Shown piece by piece: positions 8,254 to 16,196 of a DNA stretch of 55,732 nucleotides. Position numbers and translations under genes: made by a program. The notes under the pieces were generated by a model. That model was given only the letters and a program-made list of their open reading frames with translations, was not told the origin of the DNA and did no database searches. The DNA comes from an uncultured Mucilaginibacter sp. (GTDB lineage Bacteria; Bacteroidota; Bacteroidia; Sphingobacteriales; Sphingobacteriaceae): the NCBI RefSeq assembly GCF_903893715.1, contig NZ_CAITNG010000064.1, forward strand, positions 1-55,732. The letters are read 5' to 3'. Numbering within the stretch: the stretch's first letter is position 1; every line of letters begins with the position of its first letter.

Positions 8254-11200
8254 ATGGATAGCCCAACAAATAAACCTACTCCGCCGGGCAAAAAAGTGCT
8301 CCAGGTTTTGTCGTTCCATCACCACTATAAAAAACCATTGCTCGGTTTGCTAATATTGGTGATTATGGGAGGGGTATACAGTTTCAGGCAGCTCAAAACG
8401 GGCTTGTTTCCCGATATTACTTTCCCCAAAATAAAGCTTATTGCCGATGCGGGCCAGCAACCGGTGGATAAAATGATGACCACGGTAACCATCCCACTCG
8501 AAAATGCCATTAAGCGTACCGAGGGGTTGAGTTATATCCGGACTACTACAGCGCGTGGCAGCGTCGAGATCAACATCTTTTTAAATTGGGATACCGATAT
8601 TGATAAGGCCATGGCCCAGGTGCAGGCATTGACCGACGCCATCAAAGGCGACCTGCTACCCAATACGGCTATCACGGTTAAAAAAATGAACCCGTCTATC
8701 TTACCGGTAATGGGTTTCTCCCTCGAAGGCGACAAACGTACCGCTATCGAACTCAAAAAGATAGCCCAGTTCCAGGTAAGGCCATTTTTGGCGGCAGTGC
8801 CAGGTGTGGCTGATATCGCGGTTATTGGCGGCAAGACCAAAGAATACCAGGTAATATTACAACCCTCTAAACTGACAGCATTGGGCGTTGTTCCAGCGCA
8901 AATCAATACAGCTATTACACAGGCCAATATATTAGCATCTAACGGTTACATCAACGACCATGGCCGTTTATACCTCAACCTAACCAATAACGCGATCGAT
9001 AATGTAGACAAGTTGCAAAACCTGGTGGTATTGAACAGTCCGCACCGCACCATACTGTTGAAGGATTTGGCCGATGTGAAAATCACCGAGCAAAAGGAAT
9101 ACGTACGCATCAACGCCAATGGTAAGGATGTGCCGCTCATAGCCGTAATCAAGCAGCCAGATGCCAACCTTATCGAAGTGAATGACGGCATCAACGAAAA
9201 AGTAGAAGAACTCAGCAAGATATTACCTAAGGATGTCCATATACGCCCATACTACAAACAAGCTGATTTTGTTACAGATAGTGTTAAAAGTATTGAAGAC
9301 GTACTCTGGATAGGCCTCGTACTGGCAATTTTGGTAGTCATTGTGTTCCTGCGTTCGTTCAGGGCCAGTTTGATTATCCTCATCACCATACCAACCACAC
9401 TGGCTTTATCCTTAACGGTTTTATTGCTTGCAGGCTATACCATCAATATCATGACTTTGGGTGCCATTGCCGCCGCCATTGGTTTGATGATAGATGATGC
9501 GGTAATCGTCGTCGAGCAAATATTCCGCAGCCACGAAGATCATCCCAACGAGGGCATGCACCATACTGTACGTAAAGCCATCAAGTACCTGTTCCCGTCT
9601 ATGCTGGGTTCATCGTTAAGCACCATCGTTATATTTATTCCGTTTATTTTAATGAGCGGGGTAGCGGGGGCTTATTTTAAGGTATTGGCTTTTACCATGA
9701 TCATTACGCTCAGCATGTCGTTCTTTGTAACCTGGCTGCTGTTGCCCATGCTGTTCATTTTCATCCCGCTCAAAAACAAGCAACATAAACCGCATAAAGT
9801 ACACGACGGTTGGATAAAATTCTTCCTCAAAGTGCCTGCCATCAGCGTGCTGTTTATTGTGGGATGCATTGCCATGATTGTCATCATCCCGGGCAAGCTG
9901 GATTCAGGCTTTTTACCATCGATGGATGAGGGTTCTATCGTGCTCGACATCAAGAGCCCGCCCGGAACTACCCTGGAAGAAACCGACCGCATGATGAAGC
10001 AGGTGGATGGTATATTGAAAAATACACCCGAAGTAGAATCGTTTTCGCGCCGCTTGGGTACCGAAATGGGCTTTTTTGTAACTGAACCCAATAAAGGCGA
10101 CTACCTGATCCAGCTAAAAAAGAAACGCGATAAATCCACAGACGCCGTTTCGGACGATATACGTGGTAAGATAAGCGCCGTGTTACCGCAACTCACCATC
10201 GATTTGGGGCAGGTAATACAGGATATGCTGGGCGACCTAATGACCTCGGTGCAACCCATCGAAATAAAGATATATGGCGACAATCAAATGGTATTGCAAA
10301 ACTTGTCGCAACAAGGAGCTGACATCCTTTCGAAAGTAAAAGGGACAGCCGATGTATTCAACGGGATCACCATTGCAGGACCAGAGATCAATGTAAGCCC
10401 CGATGTAACACGTCTGGCCCAGTTGGGCATGAACCCATCCGACTTCCAGTTCCAGCTACAAGCACAATTAGACGGCGATGTGATCAGCACCATTATCGAC
10501 AAGGAGCAATCGGTAAACATCCGCATGATTTATCCTAATGCCTCGCAAACATCATTGCAACAGTTTCAGTCGGCCAGTGTGTTTTTGCCCGGCGGGCAAA
10601 CAAAAGCGCTTACTTCGCTGGCCAAAGTGAGCGTTGAACCCGGCGTGGCCGAGATTGTTCGCGAGAACCAAAAAATGATCGGTGTGATCAGCGCCCGTTT
10701 GGATAACCGCGATTTGGGCAGTACGCTGAAAGAGATACAAAGTAAATTGGGTAAACTAAGCCTTCCGCCCGGATACCACATTGAATATGGCGGCGATTAC
10801 GCCGAACAACAACAGGCATTTAAAGAATTGCTTACTATTTTGATATTGGCCAGCATATTGGTATTTATTGTATTGTTGGCGCTGTTCCGCAATTTCTTAG
10901 CTGCTTTTGTCATCATCTTTTTGGCAGTGTTGGGTGCGGCAGGCTGCTTTTTGGCTTTGTTGGTAACCCATACGCCATTAAACGTGGGTAGCTATACCGG
11001 CATCATTATGATCATCGGTATCATTGCCGAGAACGCGATATTTACCTATCACCAATACGACACCGGCAGGTACGAATGGACCAGCGAACAAAGCATTGTA
11101 CACGCCATTGCCGCCCGTTTACGCCCCAAACTGATGACAGCCACCGGCGCCATCATCGCCCTGCTGCCCTTGGCATTAGGCATAGGCACCGGCGCACAGT

Positions 11201-11352
11201 TGCACCAACCATTGGCTATCGCAGTAATTGGCGGGTTGATATTCGCGCTGCCCTTGTTGCTGATTGTTTTGCCAACGCTTTTAAAACTCATAGGCAGGGA
11301 CAAAGAACGTGATGCCGAGAAATTATTACTTGAGGAAGGGGATGATATTTAA
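8254..11352 (+). CDS. RND efflux permease (AcrB/CusA superfamily)
   Basis: 1032 residues, the full length for a trimeric proton-driven RND pump. Twelve membrane segments with two large periplasmic loops are visible. Membrane segment 4 has the proton-relay pair Asp414-Asp415 (GLMIDDAVIVVE), as in drug pumps. In segment 10 the lysine of AcrB (AKNAI) is replaced by Glu926 (AENAI), which recalls metal pumps such as CusA. The CusA methionine ladder is not evident. So the substrate class is open. It starts 2 bases after the adaptor and is followed at 2 bases by a small membrane gene, all in one operon. Confidence 0.95.
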   Translation: MDSPTNKPTPPGKKVLQVLSFHHHYKKPLLGLLILVIMGGVYSFRQLKTGLFPDITFPKIKLIADAGQQPVDKMMTTVTIPLENAIKRTEGLSYIRTTTARGSVEINIFLNWDTDIDKAMAQVQALTDAIKGDLLPNTAITVKKMNPSILPVMGFSLEGDKRTAIELKKIAQFQVRPFLAAVPGVADIAVIGGKTKEYQVILQPSKLTALGVVPAQINTAITQANILASNGYINDHGRLYLNLTNNAIDNVDKLQNLVVLNSPHRTILLKDLADVKITEQKEYVRINANGKDVPLIAVIKQPDANLIEVNDGINEKVEELSKILPKDVHIRPYYKQADFVTDSVKSIEDVLWIGLVLAILVVIVFLRSFRASLIILITIPTTLALSLTVLLLAGYTINIMTLGAIAAAIGLMIDDAVIVVEQIFRSHEDHPNEGMHHTVRKAIKYLFPSMLGSSLSTIVIFIPFILMSGVAGAYFKVLAFTMIITLSMSFFVTWLLLPMLFIFIPLKNKQHKPHKVHDGWIKFFLKVPAISVLFIVGCIAMIVIIPGKLDSGFLPSMDEGSIVLDIKSPPGTTLEETDRMMKQVDGILKNTPEVESFSRRLGTEMGFFVTEPNKGDYLIQLKKKRDKSTDAVSDDIRGKISAVLPQLTIDLGQVIQDMLGDLMTSVQPIEIKIYGDNQMVLQNLSQQGADILSKVKGTADVFNGITIAGPEINVSPDVTRLAQLGMNPSDFQFQLQAQLDGDVISTIIDKEQSVNIRMIYPNASQTSLQQFQSASVFLPGGQTKALTSLAKVSVEPGVAEIVRENQKMIGVISARLDNRDLGSTLKEIQSKLGKLSLPPGYHIEYGGDYAEQQQAFKELLTILILASILVFIVLLALFRNFLAAFVIIFLAVLGAAGCFLALLVTHTPLNVGSYTGIIMIIGIIAENAIFTYHQYDTGRYEWTSEQSIVHAIAARLRPKLMTATGAIIALLPLALGIGTGAQLHQPLAIAVIGGLIFALPLLLIVLPTLLKLIGRDKERDAEKLLLEEGDDI

Positions 11353-11354
11353 AC

Positions 11355-11555
11355 ATGGAAGAGCCGGAAGAAAAACCAAGCCCCTACAAATTGGGTATAT
11401 TTTATTACGATAAGAGCGATAAAAGCCTTTTTGTGCCCAAACGGTTTGGCATGGGCTGGACCTTTAACTTCGCCAATGTATGGAGCTATGTTATCCTCAT
11501 ACTACTGATAGTAGTAATATTTGGTATCAAGTACTGGGCGCTGCATTTCAAATAG
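11355..11555 (+). CDS. DUF5808 small membrane protein, last gene of the efflux operon
   Basis: 66 residues. Residues 14-41 contain FYYDKSDKSLFVPKRFGMGW and TFNFAN, the signature of DUF5808, followed by one membrane segment at about 43-63. The start is 2 bases after the RND stop, so it is almost certainly co-transcribed. DUF5808 proteins have no known biochemical role. The placement suggests an accessory or small regulatory subunit of the pump; that part is inference. Confidence 0.8.
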   Translation: MEEPEEKPSPYKLGIFYYDKSDKSLFVPKRFGMGWTFNFANVWSYVILILLIVVIFGIKYWALHFK

Positions 11556-11614
11556 CGAGTATTTGAAATAGAACCCAAATCGGTGAAATCAATCCCCAAT
11601 CAGTGTAATTCCTT

Positions 11615-12454
11615 TTACTTAAAGCTCTGCCTGATACTGGTGCTCAACGTTTTCGGGCTCCAATAACCACTGGCAATAATACGGCGTATGGTCATCAGCG
11701 GGTCGTTAGGGTCGCGCTTATCGGCCAACTGGAATGCTGCTTTAAAACCACGTTTTTTAATTTCAGGCAAGGCTGCTTTGTTCCATATCCCGAAAGGGTA
11801 GGCAAAGTAGTCTATTTTTTTACCGGTGATGTCTTCCAGTTGTTTGGTAGGCTTGTCAATTTGTACCGCCCAATCGTCAACAGTTTTGGTCTTGCCGTTG
11901 GCCAGTTTCATAATGTCGTTGTGTGTGTATTTAGAAACCATGTGGTGGTCCCAGGTATGGCTGCCGATGATATTGCCTTCGTCGCTCAATTGTTTTACCT
12001 GTTCTTTGGTCATATACCTCGGCCGGCCCAATGAAACCGTCATCACAAAATACACAGCTTTAAAGCCATATTTTTTCAACTCAGGCCGGGCTATGGTAAA
12101 CTGGTCTTCGTCGGTATCATCAAACGTCAACATAATGGGTTTTGTCGGTAATGTTCCGCCGGCGGTTAAATAGGCATATAACTGGTCAGGCAAAATGGTA
12201 TGGTAACCACTGTCGGCCAGCATTTTCATATCTGCTTTAAAAGCCGCGATAGGGCAGATGTAATCTTTGGCGTTTTTACTGTCCTTGGCCGTCCAATCCC
12301 GTATTTGGTGATAGCATAATATAGGTACCTGCTTTTTCGCGATGATGGTTGCCGGGTCGGGCAGGGTTAAAACGTTTTTGGAGGATGAGCGGCCGGTAAC
12401 AATGCTTCCTAAAACGAGCGACAGGCTAAGCGCGGTAATTTTTAAAACTTTCAC
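11615..12454 (-). CDS. Secreted polysaccharide deacetylase (NodB domain, CE4)
   Basis: 279 residues with a signal peptide (about 1-22). The NodB metal-dependent deacetylase motifs are complete: TFDDTDED with Asp112 (base) and Asp113 (metal), SHTWDHH with His166 and His170, and FAYPFG near 217. An opening IPILCYHQI-like strand (43-50) places it with the PgaB/IcaB-like subgroup, which removes acetyl groups from beta-1,6-GlcNAc polymer or peptidoglycan. No pga genes are nearby. Convergent with the efflux operon at 11555. Confidence 0.92.
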   Translation of the reverse strand: MKVLKITALSLSLVLGSIVTGRSSSKNVLTLPDPATIIAKKQVPILCYHQIRDWTAKDSKNAKDYICPIAAFKADMKMLADSGYHTILPDQLYAYLTAGGTLPTKPIMLTFDDTDEDQFTIARPELKKYGFKAVYFVMTVSLGRPRYMTKEQVKQLSDEGNIIGSHTWDHHMVSKYTHNDIMKLANGKTKTVDDWAVQIDKPTKQLEDITGKKIDYFAYPFGIWNKAALPEIKKRGFKAAFQLADKRDPNDPLMTIRRIIASGYWSPKTLSTSIRQSFK

Positions 12455-12590
12455 AGTGTTATGTTAAATTCAAGTCAATTATATCCTCCAAAATAACGGA
12501 ACATTATGATGGAAGTTTGAAATAGTTTTTAACATTTTAAGATAAGGAATGGTAGTGAATGTGGTTCTTCACCCACTACCATAGCTTATT

Positions 12591-13385
12591 TTAAGCGCCA
12601 AATATGCCGTTTAATACATAGGCAAGTCTTACGCCGCCTTTCAATAATTGTTCGTTAACAATGTGAATATGGTCGAAAGTATAACGGTAGCTTAATTTTG
12701 GGTTAGGATCTTTTAGTTCGTTGTACAATTGCTCGGCTATCTGGTTCGACTGATATATCCACTCGCCAATGCCGCCTTTATCCAGTTCGGCGCGTTGTTC
12801 GGCGGTGGTATGGTTCAGATTGTTAGCATATTCGGTATAACTGAATTGCTGGTCGTCTATCAGTTTGCTATCCCATAGGCTATGCAGGTTGGTTTGTTGC
12901 CCGGCCCACATTACCTGTATCTTATTACCGCCCTGGTCTTCGGCGCGACCCGCGTGGAATGGCTGATGTATATCGCCCACAATATGGATAACCAAACGTA
13001 CATACATCAGTTTCTTGTCTTGCGGCAAATCTTTTTTCTTAAGCTCGCCTATCATAAAGTTAAGCTTGGTATAGGCGTCGGCAACGGTATCTGTTTTTAA
13101 ATAGGCCATTACCTGCTCATGGTTTTGGTTTGGCGCGAAGTCAAGGTAGTGCCACGGAGATAAGTAGCTATATGCCGGGTCCGATTTGATAAAATCGGCC
13201 CAGGTGCTTGCCATGGCCAGCGACTCATTGCCCAATATTTTTTGAAGTTCTACCCTGGCTTTTGGGGTTAAATAACTGTCGGCTATTTGCGCTACAATAC
13301 GGTGCCCTAATTGCCCCCACGCCATCGACTGTAACGGCAGGTAAAAGAACAAGGCTATTAAACTGAGTTTTTTGATTGCTTTCAT
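12591..13385 (-). CDS. Secreted S1/P1-type zinc nuclease
   Basis: 264 residues; single-strand nuclease and 3'-nucleotidase family. Signal peptide cut after Ala22 would leave Trp23 as the mature N-terminus, whose amino group and ring form part of the tri-zinc site in P1. The other ligands are all present with correct spacing: His28, Asp64, His79, His134, Asp138, His144, His168 and Asp172 (for example HIVGDIHQPFH and NLHSLWD). It should release phosphate and nucleosides from nucleic acid in the periplasm or outside. A CACTACC/GGTAGTG hairpin lies downstream at 12549-12582, without a T-run. Confidence 0.95.
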   Translation of the reverse strand: MKAIKKLSLIALFFYLPLQSMAWGQLGHRIVAQIADSYLTPKARVELQKILGNESLAMASTWADFIKSDPAYSYLSPWHYLDFAPNQNHEQVMAYLKTDTVADAYTKLNFMIGELKKKDLPQDKKLMYVRLVIHIVGDIHQPFHAGRAEDQGGNKIQVMWAGQQTNLHSLWDSKLIDDQQFSYTEYANNLNHTTAEQRAELDKGGIGEWIYQSNQIAEQLYNELKDPNPKLSYRYTFDHIHIVNEQLLKGGVRLAYVLNGIFGA

Positions 13386-13613
13386 ACGATGCTAAAGTAA
13401 AACTAATTCAGTTAAGGGGCAAAGCTCGCATGTTAAATTAGTATGAAATATGTCGGTAACCGTGGCCTGATAAGATATTATTCAGGTAAAATTTATATTA
13501 CACATACAAGGCTTTAAAACTTCTGCCTATTTTCGACGTTGTATAACAAATCTATTAGTTTATTGCAATTTTTGTAAAAAACCTGTTATTGTATTTTCAA
13601 ACTGTTAAAACCT

Positions 13614-14147
13614 ATGAAAAAGTTATTGTTTATTTTAATGTTGACGGTAAGTTCGGTAACTGTGCTTACCAGCCGTGTGTTAGCACAGGCCCCACCGCCT
13701 GCAAGTACCGCTTTAAGCGGCATTGGCGATGAATCGACCTATTATAAATTTGCCAGTCTGGTACGTTCGGCCAACATGGATGCCACATTGGCTGCTTTGG
13801 GCACCTATACCGTGTTTGCCCCCCATAATATCATCTTCAGGAACATGTCGCCGGGCAAATTGGACAGTTTGACCAACGATCCGGCAAAATTGGCATTGGT
13901 GCTAAAGGCACATATTGTTAAAGGTAAGTTCGCTAAAGCGGACATCATCAAGAAACTGGGCTTAGGCAAAGGTAAAACCACCTTTACCAATATTTTGGGC
14001 GAAAAACTTACATTGGCACGCACAAAGGACAACCAATTGCTATTAACCGATGCCAAGGGCAACCAGGCATACTTTTTAAACTACGATATTATGGATCCAC
14101 ATGGCGTGATACATGGTATTGATAACGTGCTCGACTACGGCAAATAA
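13614..14147 (+). CDS. Secreted fasciclin (FAS1) domain protein
   Basis: 177 residues with a signal peptide (1-24) and one FAS1 domain. H1 is YTVFAPHNIIF (68-78), the middle is LKAHIVKGKF, and H2 is HGVIHGIDNVL at the C-terminus. FAS1 domains act in cell-surface adhesion or small-molecule binding. It stands alone, followed by a good terminator at 14172-14206. The 228-base gap upstream is AT-rich and probably holds its promoter. Confidence 0.93.
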   Translation: MKKLLFILMLTVSSVTVLTSRVLAQAPPPASTALSGIGDESTYYKFASLVRSANMDATLAALGTYTVFAPHNIIFRNMSPGKLDSLTNDPAKLALVLKAHIVKGKFAKADIIKKLGLGKGKTTFTNILGEKLTLARTKDNQLLLTDAKGNQAYFLNYDIMDPHGVIHGIDNVLDYGK

Positions 14148-14171
14148 ATTACATCACCTACCTATATTGAG

Positions 14172-14206
14172 CCCAATTTTCGCGAAAGCGGAATTTGGGT
14201 TTTTTT
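14172..14206 (+). terminator. Rho-independent terminator of the fasciclin gene
   Basis: CCCAATTTTCGC, loop GAAA, then GCGGAATTTGGG and seven T. One mismatch in a 12-base stem. Confidence 0.85.
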
Positions 14207-14249
14207 ATGCGGGATATTCTGTTAAACTTGTGTTACAAATAATGGAGCC

Positions 14250-14933
14250 GTGTTTAAAAAGTTAATTCGCCGGATAAAATATATTGTGCTGACCATTGTT
14301 GGCATATTTGCTCTGTATTTCCTGCTCGCATTTTTGTTACCAAACATAAAAGTGAATACTGACTTTACCGAAGACCCAAACGGCATTACCATCTATATTT
14401 GCTCAAACGGGGTGCACACCGATATCGCCATGCCGGTTAAAACAAGGTTTATCGATTGGCGCACCGAGTTTCCACCTACTACGTTCAAGGCTGTCGACAG
14501 TACCTTTCAATACATTGAAGTAGGCTGGGGCGATAAAGCCTTTTACCTGAACACGCCAAACTGGAGCGACCTCAAATTCTCGACCGCTTTTAACGCCTTG
14601 TTCTTTTTGGATAGCTCGGCAATCCATGTGTATTATGATAAACATGCTCCGCAGGTTGTGCCCAAAGTTTGCCAACGGATCTGTATCAACACCGAACAAT
14701 ACAAACAATTGATTGCCTATATACAAGCTACCATAACACTGCACAATGGTAAACCGGGCTTGTTCCCCGGCAAAGGTTATGGCGATAACGACAATTTTTA
14801 TGAAGCCAACGGCCACTATAGCTTCTTGAAAACCTGCAACGTATGGACTTGTGGCGCGCTAAAAGCCGCCGGGGTAGAGCAGGGCTTATGGTCGCCTTTT
14901 CAAGGCGGGGTGATGGACGGGTATAAGAGGTGA
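14250..14933 (+). CDS. DUF2459 (TIGR02117) membrane-anchored protein
   Basis: 227 residues starting at a GTG; the nearby ATG at 14242 is out of frame. One N-terminal membrane segment (about 10-32) is followed by a soluble domain. The landmarks SNGVHTDIAMP (51-61), WGDKAFY and the C-terminal TCNVWTCGALKAAG are those of DUF2459. Family members are found near PHA and urease genes in other phyla, but none are here. The conserved His, Asp and Cys suggest an enzyme; the reaction is unknown. Confidence 0.85.
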   Translation: MFKKLIRRIKYIVLTIVGIFALYFLLAFLLPNIKVNTDFTEDPNGITIYICSNGVHTDIAMPVKTRFIDWRTEFPPTTFKAVDSTFQYIEVGWGDKAFYLNTPNWSDLKFSTAFNALFFLDSSAIHVYYDKHAPQVVPKVCQRICINTEQYKQLIAYIQATITLHNGKPGLFPGKGYGDNDNFYEANGHYSFLKTCNVWTCGALKAAGVEQGLWSPFQGGVMDGYKR

Positions 14934-14940
14934 GGGGCTA

Positions 14941-15090
14941 TTATAATTTAAGCTTCCCGAACATTTCGGAAGCTACGATCAAATTATCTTCATCCTCAGA
15001 TTCCTGATAAGACAATAGAATGTCTTCCTTTTCTTCTTGAGAAAGGTTACTCCACAATTTACCCGTATCTTTATTATTCACTTCTTCCAT
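14941..15090 (-). CDS. 49-residue antitoxin-like protein, apparently orphan
   Basis: An ATG at 15090-15088 opens 49 codons ending TAA at 14943-14941. The sequence runs KLWSNLSQEEKEDILLSYQE and then ESEDEDNLIVASE. In Bacteroidota a small family with 'LWxxLSxxEKxEILxSYEES' and a following 'NLISHEEVKxKHxKWL' tail precedes RelE/ParE toxins. Here the helix matches but the tail is different (MFGKLKL), and no toxin follows on this strand because the DUF2459 gene occupies it. I read it as a decayed or solitary antitoxin. It begins 12 bases from a dispersed repeat and 20 bases from the end of nuoB. Family assignment is from memory. Confidence 0.55.
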   Translation of the reverse strand: MEEVNNKDTGKLWSNLSQEEKEDILLSYQESEDEDNLIVASEMFGKLKL

Positions 15091-15101
15091 CTTGCATTCA
15101 G

Positions 15102-15128
15102 TTCCCCCTTCAGGGGGTTAGGGGGCTT
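15102..15128. repeat. Dispersed CCCCCTAACCCCCT repeat with GGGGGAA arm, copy 1
   Basis: On the minus strand it reads AGCCCCCTAACCCCCTGAAG then GGGGAA; the second copy is at 28138-28164 in the other orientation. CCCCCT and AGGGGG-like arms can pair. The last five codons and stop of nuoB lie inside this copy. Confidence 0.7.
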
Positions 15129-15589
15129 CCCGCTATCTTCTTCTGCAGCTCCAATATACCACCAATCAAAGCCTCGGGCCTTGGGGGGCATCCTTGTACA
15201 TAAATATCCACGGGTATGATACGGTCTACCCCCTTTACAACATGGTAGCCATGCTGCCAATAAGGTCCGCCACAGTTAGAGCAGGAGCCCATTGATATCA
15301 CATACTTAGGCTCGGGCATTTGTTCGTAAAGGCGCTTGATGCGTTCGGCCATTTTAAAGGTAACCGTCCCGGCGATGATGATCACATCCGCCTGCCTTGC
15401 CGATGGTCTCGGGAATACGCCAAAACGGTCCATATCGTACGTAGATGCAAATGCCCCCATCATTTCAATCGCGCAGCAGGCAATACCAAAACTGAGCGGC
15501 CACAGCGATGATAATCGCGCCCAGTTCATCAGGTCGTCCAGTTTGGTAACCATCACATCTCCACCTTGGTTCATCGTTTCAGGATTCAT
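15110..15589 (-). CDS. nuoB: NADH-quinone oxidoreductase subunit B
   Basis: 159 residues; the subunit of respiratory complex I that carries iron-sulfur cluster N2 next to the quinone site. The four cluster ligands are present: the tandem Cys38-Cys39 (IACCAIEMM), Cys103 (GSCSNCGG) and Cys134 (QGCPPRPE). The start at 15589 overlaps the end of nuoA by 11 bases; internal ATG codons at 15574 and 15553 are alternatives. The C-terminus ends [10 protein letters not shown], and SPLTP plus the stop are encoded by a dispersed repeat. nuoC does not follow, so the pair nuoAB is separated from the rest of the complex I genes. Confidence 0.95.
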   Translation of the reverse strand: MNPETMNQGGDVMVTKLDDLMNWARLSSLWPLSFGIACCAIEMMGAFASTYDMDRFGVFPRPSARQADVIIIAGTVTFKMAERIKRLYEQMPEPKYVISMGSCSNCGGPYWQHGYHVVKGVDRIIPVDIYVQGCPPRPEALIGGILELQKKIAGSPLTP

Positions 15590-16196
15590 TCGTGGGCTTT
15601 TTAAAAGTAGGTTTAAACATCGGACGTTTAGTAGCAGTGGCAGGTGCGGTAGCAGTTTCTGTTGCAGCGGCCACCGGTTCAGGTTTTGCCGTTTCCATCG
15701 TAAATGCTATTACACGATATCCACTTTGTTCGAAGTTGATTTTTTTGTACAAATCTACAGGTATTTTGGTATCAACAATTGGTTTTATGGGATGCGGCCT
15801 TACCCAATTCAGGTCGCCTTTCACCCAAACATAAGCTAATCCTAATATCAGTATCCCCACAAAAACAAACATCTCCGTTAAACTAAACCATCCCCATCGC
15901 GCATCTGCCGCTATCAGTTGGTGGCTGCCAAAGACCGTTGCCCATGGAAAAATAAACACCATCTCCACATCAAACAGCAAGAATATCAAAGCTATGACGT
16001 AGAACTTAGCGTTGAACTGCAACCATGCATTTCCTTCGGGTTCTTCGCCGCATTCATACGAAGTCAGCTTCTCGGGCGTCGGGTTATTGGGTGCCAACAT
16101 GTGGTTCACAAAAAAGGCTACGGCCATCATGATAATGCCGATAATTAAAAAGAGTATTATCTTTCCAAATTCTGATATTTGCACAACATCGCCCAT
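15579..16196 (-). CDS. nuoA: NADH-quinone oxidoreductase subunit A, with long C-terminal tail
   Basis: 205 residues from the ATG at 16196; a longer frame to 16322 runs through the neighbouring flavoprotein and is not credible. Three membrane segments are seen, with the TSYECGEEP loop and [17 protein letters not shown], the diagnostic NuoA helix. After segment 3 there is a tail of about 75 residues ending in an Ala/Thr/Pro and Lys-rich stretch ([15 protein letters not shown]), much longer than the usual 115-145 residue subunit. Its start codon overlaps that of the divergent flavoprotein by two bases within CATG. Confidence 0.95.
   Translation of the reverse strand: MGDVVQISEFGKIILFLIIGIIMMAVAFFVNHMLAPNNPTPEKLTSYECGEEPEGNAWLQFNAKFYVIALIFLLFDVEMVFIFPWATVFGSHQLIAADARWGWFSLTEMFVFVGILILGLAYVWVKGDLNWVRPHPIKPIVDTKIPVDLYKKINFEQSGYRVIAFTMETAKPEPVAAATETATAPATATKRPMFKPTFKKPTNES

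Noticed and set aside
11049..11312. Small frames on both strands in the RND 3' end
   Set aside because: Fully inside the permease coding region, no start signal or similarity.
15336..15839. 167-codon frame opposite nuoA/nuoB
   Set aside because: Antisense shadow of two clear nuo genes, no recognisable domain.
16012..16194. Longer start for the flavoprotein
   Set aside because: The added 61 residues are the complement of nuoA; homologous N-terminus begins just before the glycine motif.
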